Shown here: positions 44,201-50,200 of the stretch, one piece after another
Numbering within the stretch: the first letter of the stretch is position 1
How the letters are laid out: the number at the start of each line of letters is the position of its first letter
Assembly: GCF_017301735.1 (NCBI RefSeq)
Contig: NZ_CP071090.1
Location: 6,872,001 to 6,936,000, forward strand
Reading direction: 5' to 3'
Length of the DNA stretch: 64,000 nt
DNA from: Pyxidicoccus parkwaysis
Lineage (GTDB): Bacteria > Myxococcota > Myxococcia > Myxococcales > Myxococcaceae
Translations under genes and position numbers: made by a program
The notes under the pieces: generated by a model
Told to the model about the DNA's origin: nothing
Databases searched by the model: none
What the model saw: only the letters and a program-made list of their open reading frames with translations

Positions 44201-47200
44201 GCGCCTGCCGGCCACCGAAGTGCACAACCTCTACGGCCCCACCGAGGCCGCCGTCGACGTCACGTACTACGCCTGCCCGCGTGACGACCTCGCCCGGGGC
44301 GTGCCCATCGGCCGCCCCGTCGCCAACACGCAAATCCACATCCTCGACGGCACGGGCCAGCCGGTGCCCGTGGGCGTCGCCGGTGAGCTCTTCATCGGCG
44401 GCATCCAGGTGGGTCGCGGCTACTGGCGCCGCCCGGAGCTGACCGCCGAGCGCTTCATCCCGGACCCGTTCAGCGCCACCCCCGGCGCGCGCCTGTACCG
44501 CACCGGTGACGTGGCGCGCTGGAGGCGCGACGGCACCGTCGAATACGTGGGCCGTGCCGACTTCCAGGTGAAGCTGCGCGGCCTGCGCATCGAGCTGGGA
44601 GAAATCGAGTCCGCGCTGCGCCAGCAGCCGCAAATCCACGACACGGTGGTGGTGGCCCGCGAGGACGTGCCCGGCGACAAGCGCCTGGTGGCCTACGTCG
44701 TGGCCCGTGAGGGAAGCACGGTGGATGCGGCGGAGCTGCGCACCCCGCTGCTGAAGATGCTGCCCGAGTACATGGTGCCCTCCGCCTTCGTCGTGCTGGA
44801 GGCCCTGCCGCTCAACCCCAGCGGCAAGGTGGACCGCAAGGCCCTGCCCGCGCCGGACGCTCGCGCGGGAGTGACGGCGCCCTGGGTTGCTCCTCGCACG
44901 GCGTCCGAGCAGCTCATCGCGGGCCTCATCAGCCAGCTTTTGCGCGTCGAGCGCGTGGGCGCGGACGACAGCTTCTTCGCGCTCGGCGGACATTCGCTGC
45001 TCGCGACGCAGCTCGCCTCGCGCCTGCGCGCCGCCTTCTCCGTGGACCTGCCCCTACGAGTCCTCTTCGAGGCGCCCACGCCCGCGACGCTGGCCCGGCG
45101 CATCGAGGCCCTCCAGCAGGCGAAGAAGCCCGAAGTCCCGACCATCCTCCCGGTGCCGCGCACCGGGCCGCTGCCGCTGTCCTTCGCGCAGCAGCGCCTG
45201 TGGTTCATCGACCAGTTGGAGCCCGGCAGCGCCAACTACAACATGCCGGCCTTCGTGCGGCTGGAAGGCACGCTGGACGTGCCCGCGCTCCGGCGCGTGC
45301 TCACGGAGCTGGTGCAGCGCCATGAATCGCTGCGCACCCTGTTCATCCAGCAGGAGGGCCATCCGCTCCAGTTCGTCCTCCCCTACGCCGAGCTGCCGGT
45401 GGCCGTGGTGGACCTGAGCGGCCTGTCCCCCGAGGGCGCCCGCGAGGCACTGGAGCAGCAGCTGCGCGAGGAGGCCCTGCGTCCGTTCAACCTCGCCACC
45501 GGCCCGCTCATCCGTGCGGGCGTGTGGAAGCTCGGCCCCACCGAGCACGTGCTCGCGCTCAACCTGCACCACATCGTCTCCGACGGCTGGTCCAACGGAG
45601 TGCTGGTGCGCGAGGTGGCCGCGCTCTACGAGGCCTTCCTGAACGGGCGTCCCTCGCCGCTGCCGCCGCTGCCGCTCCAGTACGCGGACTACGCCGTCTG
45701 GCAGCGCCAGTGGATGCAGGGGGCCGTGCTGAAGGAGAACCTCGCGTGGTGGCGTCAGCGGCTCGAGGGTGCACCGAGCGCGCTGGAGCTGCCCACGGAC
45801 AAGCCACGCCCGGCGGTACAGACCTTCCGCGGCGCGCAGGTGCCCGTCTCCATCCCCGCGGAGGTCTCCGCCCGGCTCAAGTCGTTGAGCCAGCAGGAAG
45901 GCGTCACGCCCTTCATGGTGCTGCTGGCCGCCTTCCAGATGCTGCTGTCGCGCTACTCGGGCCAGGACGACGTCACCGTCGGCTCGCCCATCGCCGGCCG
46001 TCAGCGCGGAGAGCTGGAAGGACTCATCGGCTTCTTCGTCAACACCCTCGCCCTGCGCGCCAGGGTGGACGGCCGTGCCTCGTTCCTGAAGCTGCTGACG
46101 CAGGTGAAGGAGATGGCCCTGGGCGCCTACGAGCACCAGGACGTCCCCTTCGAGCGACTGGTGGAGGAGCTCCAGCCCACGCGGGACCTGAGCCGCAGCC
46201 CCCTCTTCCAGGTGCTCATCGTCCTGCAGAACGCGCCCACGACCGCGGCGCGCGTCTCGGGACTGACGATGCGCCCGTATGAGGTGGAGTCCGTCACCTC
46301 GAAGTTCGAGCTCGAGCTGGCGCTGATGGAGACGCCCAACGGCATCCAGGGCTCGCTGCTCTACAACTCGGACCTCTTCGAGGAGGGCACCGCGACGCGC
46401 ATGGTGGCGCACCTGGGCAACCTGCTGCGCGCGGCCGTGGACCATCCGGAGCAGCCCGTCTCGTCGCTGCCGCTGATGGACGAGGCCGAGCGGCGCCGGG
46501 TGCTGGTGGAGTGGAACGCCACCGCCGCGGACTTCCCGTCCGACGCCTGCGTCCACCACCTCTTCTCCGCCCAGGCCGCGCGCACGCCGGACGCGCTCGC
46601 CGTCGTCTCCGACGCGGGCTCGCTCACCTACGCCGAGCTCGACGCGCGCTCCGGCCTGCTGGCCGCGCACCTGCGCCAGCTCGGCGTGCGCGCGGACACC
46701 CTGGTGGCCCTGTGCATGGAGCGCTCGCTGGAGCTGCCGGTGGCGGTGCTCGGCGTGCTCAAGGCCGGCGGCGCCTACGTGCCGCTGGACCCCGCCTACC
46801 CGCGTGAGCGGCTGGCCTTCATGCTCCAGGACACCGCGGCCCCGGTGCTCGTCACCCAGCAGCACCTGCTCGGCCTGTTGCCCGAGGGCCCCGCCGTGGT
46901 GTGCGTCGACACCCTCCCGCGCGAGGGCGTCATGACGGAGGGCGTCCCGGTGCCGCCGGAGAGCGCCGCCTACGTCATCTACACGTCGGGCAGCACCGGC
47001 CGGCCCAAGGGCGCCGTCATCTCCCACCGCTCGCTCTCCAACCACGCCGGGTGGATGCGCACCGCGTTCGACCTGGGCCCGGGAGAGCGGGCGCTCCAGC
47101 TCACGTCGCCGAGCTTCGACACCTCCGTCGCGGAGCTCTTCTCCGCCCTCCTGAGCGGGAGCACGCTCGTCATGGCGCCGCCGGACGCGCAGCGGGACTC

Positions 47201-50200
47201 GCGCGTCCTGCTCGACTGCCTCGTGCGCCACGGCATCACCGTGCTCCAGTTGGTGCCGTCGCTGCTGCGCGTGCTGCTGGACGAGCCCGGCCTGTCCGCC
47301 GCCACGCGGCTGCGCTGCCTCATCCCCGGCGGCGAGGCGCTGACGCCGGACCTGCCGTCCCGCGTGCGCGAGGCCCTGCCCCGCGTCCGCCTGACGAACA
47401 GCTACGGCCCCACCGAGGCCACCATCGACGCCACCATCTGGAGCGTGGAGGCGGACGTGTCCGGTCCGGTGGTGCCCATTGGCCGGCCCATCTCGAACAC
47501 CCGGACCTATGTGCTGGACGCGCACCTGCATCCCGTCCCCCCGGGCGTGCCCGGTGAGCTGTACGTGGGCGGCGAGGGCGTGGCGCGCGGCTACCTGAAC
47601 CGCCCGCACCTCACCGCCGAGCGCTTCGTCCCAGACCCCTTCAGCACCGAGCCCGGCGCGCGCCTGTACCGCACCGGCGACAAGGTGCGGTGGAGCGCGG
47701 ACGGCACGCTCGTCTTCGTCGGCCGCATCGACGCGCAGGTGAAGCTGCGCGGCCAGCGAATCGAGCTGGGCGAAATCGAGGCCGCCCTCCAGCAGCAGCC
47801 CGGCGTGCGCGACGCAGCCGTGCTGGTGCGCGAGGACGTGCCCGGCCAGCAGCGCCTCGTCGCCTACGTCGTCTCCGCCACCTCGGGCCAGGCGCTGGAC
47901 ACGGGCGCGCTGCGCGCCGCGCTCCAGAAGCAGCTCCCCGAGTACATGGTGCCCTCCGCCTTCGTCCTCCTGGAGGCGCTGCCCCTCACGCCCAACGGCA
48001 AGCTGGACCGCAAGGCCCTGCCCATTCCGGACTCGGGCGCCACCACCGAGGGCTTCGTGGCCCCGCGCACCCCCACCGAGAAGGGGGTGGCGGACCTGAT
48101 GACCTCACTGCTGCACGTGAAGCGCGTGGGCGTGGACGACAGCTTCTTCTCGCTGGGTGGCCACTCGCTGCTGGCCACGCAGCTCGTCTCGCGCATCCGC
48201 GCCGCCTTCCGCGTCGAATTGCCGCTGCGCGCCGTGTTCGAGGCGCCCACCGTCGCCGCGCTCGCGCAGCGGATTGCCTCGCTCCAGCAGGGCAGCACGC
48301 CCCGGCACGAGGCACCACCCCTGCGGCCCGCGCCGCGCACCCAGGCCCTTCCGCTCTCCTTCGCGCAGCAGCGGCTGTGGTTCATCGACCAGCTGGAGCC
48401 CGGCAGCAGCGCCTACAACGTGCCCACCGCCGTCCGGCTCTCCGGCACGCTGGACGTGCCCGCCCTGGAGCGCGCACTCAATGCGCTCATCGAGCGCCAC
48501 GAGTCGTTGCGCACCACCTTCGGCGTCCAGGGCGGCGAGGCCGTGCAGCACATCCACCCCGCCTCGGCGACGAAGCTGCATGTGGAGGACCTGAGCGCCC
48601 TGTCCGCCGAGTCCCGCGAGGCCACCGCCCGGCGGCTGGCCGCCTCCGAGGTGGGAGCGCCGTTCGACCTCGTCCGGGGACCGCTCTTCCGCGTCAGCCT
48701 AGTGCGGCTGACCGCCGAGGAGCACGTGCTGCTGACGACGATGCACCACATCGTCTCCGACGGCTGGTCCATGAGCGTGCTCGTCCGCGAGCTGGCCGCG
48801 CTGTACCAGGCCCACGCCTCCGGCCAGACGCCCCACCTGCCGCCCCTGCCCGTCCAGTACGCCGACTTCACCGTGTGGCAGCGCGACTGGCTGCGCGGCG
48901 AGGTGCTGGAGGCGCAGCTCCGCTACTGGAAGCAGCAGCTCGGCGGCGCGCCGCATGCACTGGAGCTGCCCACCGACAGGCCGCGTCCCGCCGTGCAGAC
49001 GTCCCACGGCGCCGCGCACCTCTTCACCCTGTCCCCCGAGCTGTCTCAGCGGCTCGAGGCGCTCGGGCAAGAGCACCAGTCCACGCTCTTCATGGTGCTG
49101 CTCGCCGCGTGGCAGACGCTGCTCTCGCGGTACTCGGGACAGGATGACGTCGTCGTGGGCTCGCCCATCGCCGGCCGCAACCGCGCGGAGACCGAAGGCC
49201 TCATCGGCTTCTTCGTCAACACGCTCGCCCTGCGCTCGCGGCTGTCCAGCGAGGACAGCTTCGTGTCCCTGCTGGAGCGCGTGCGCGAGACGACGCTGGG
49301 CGCGTATGCCCACCAGGAGGTGCCCTTCGAGAAGCTGGTGGAGGTGCTCCAGCCCGGACGCGACTTGAGCCGCCCGCCGCTGTTCCAGGTGATGTTCGCC
49401 CTGCAAAACCTGCCGGAGTCCGAGCTGCGGCTGCCCGGCCTGAAGCTCTCCCTGGTGGACGCGGAGAGTCACACCGCCAAGTTCGAGCTGACGCTGGCGA
49501 TGACGACGACTGCCCACGGGCTGGCCGGCGTGGTGGAGTACAACACCGACCTGTTCAACGCCTCCACCGTGGAGCGCCTCGCGGAGCACTTCCGCACCCT
49601 GCTGGGTGCCATCACCGCGAACCCGCGCCAGCGCCTCGCTTCGCTGCCGCTGCTGAGCGAGACGGAGCAGCGGAAGCTGCTGCGGGAGTGGAGCGCCGCC
49701 TCGGGGGCCACCCTGCCCTTCGGCGGCACGCGGGCGTACGTGCTCGACGCGCGGGGCCAGCCGGTGCCCGTGGGCGTCGTCGGCGAGCTCCACGTGGGCG
49801 GGGCCCGGAGCGACCTCGGCCAGCCCGGGCCCGCCCCGGAGCGCTTCGTGCCCGACCCCTTCAGCGACGTCCCCGGTGCGCGCCTCTACCGCACCGGTGA
49901 GCTCGTGCGCTGGAGGGAGGACGGCACGCTCGACTTCCTCGGCCGCGCCGACAGCAAGGCCCTGCCCGCGCCGGAAGCGTCCTCCACTCCCGAGGATGCG
50001 TACGTCGCCCCGCGCACGCCCACCGAGGAGCGGCTCGCGGCGCTCTGGAGCGAGGTGCTCGGCGTGCCGCGCGTGGGCGCCACCGACAGCTTCTTCAGCC
50101 TCGGTGGCCACTCGCTGCTGGCGGCGCGCATGGTGGCCCGCCTCCAGGAAGCGACACAGACGCGCCTGCCGCTGGCCATCCTCTTCCAGCACTCCACCGT

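Noticed and set aside
49690..49980. Module 7 as a deliberate A-less module like those of trans-loading systems
   Set aside because: The residual A7/A8 fragment and the abrupt GRAD-SKALPAPE joint look like a deletion scar. Trans loading remains possible but is not shown.
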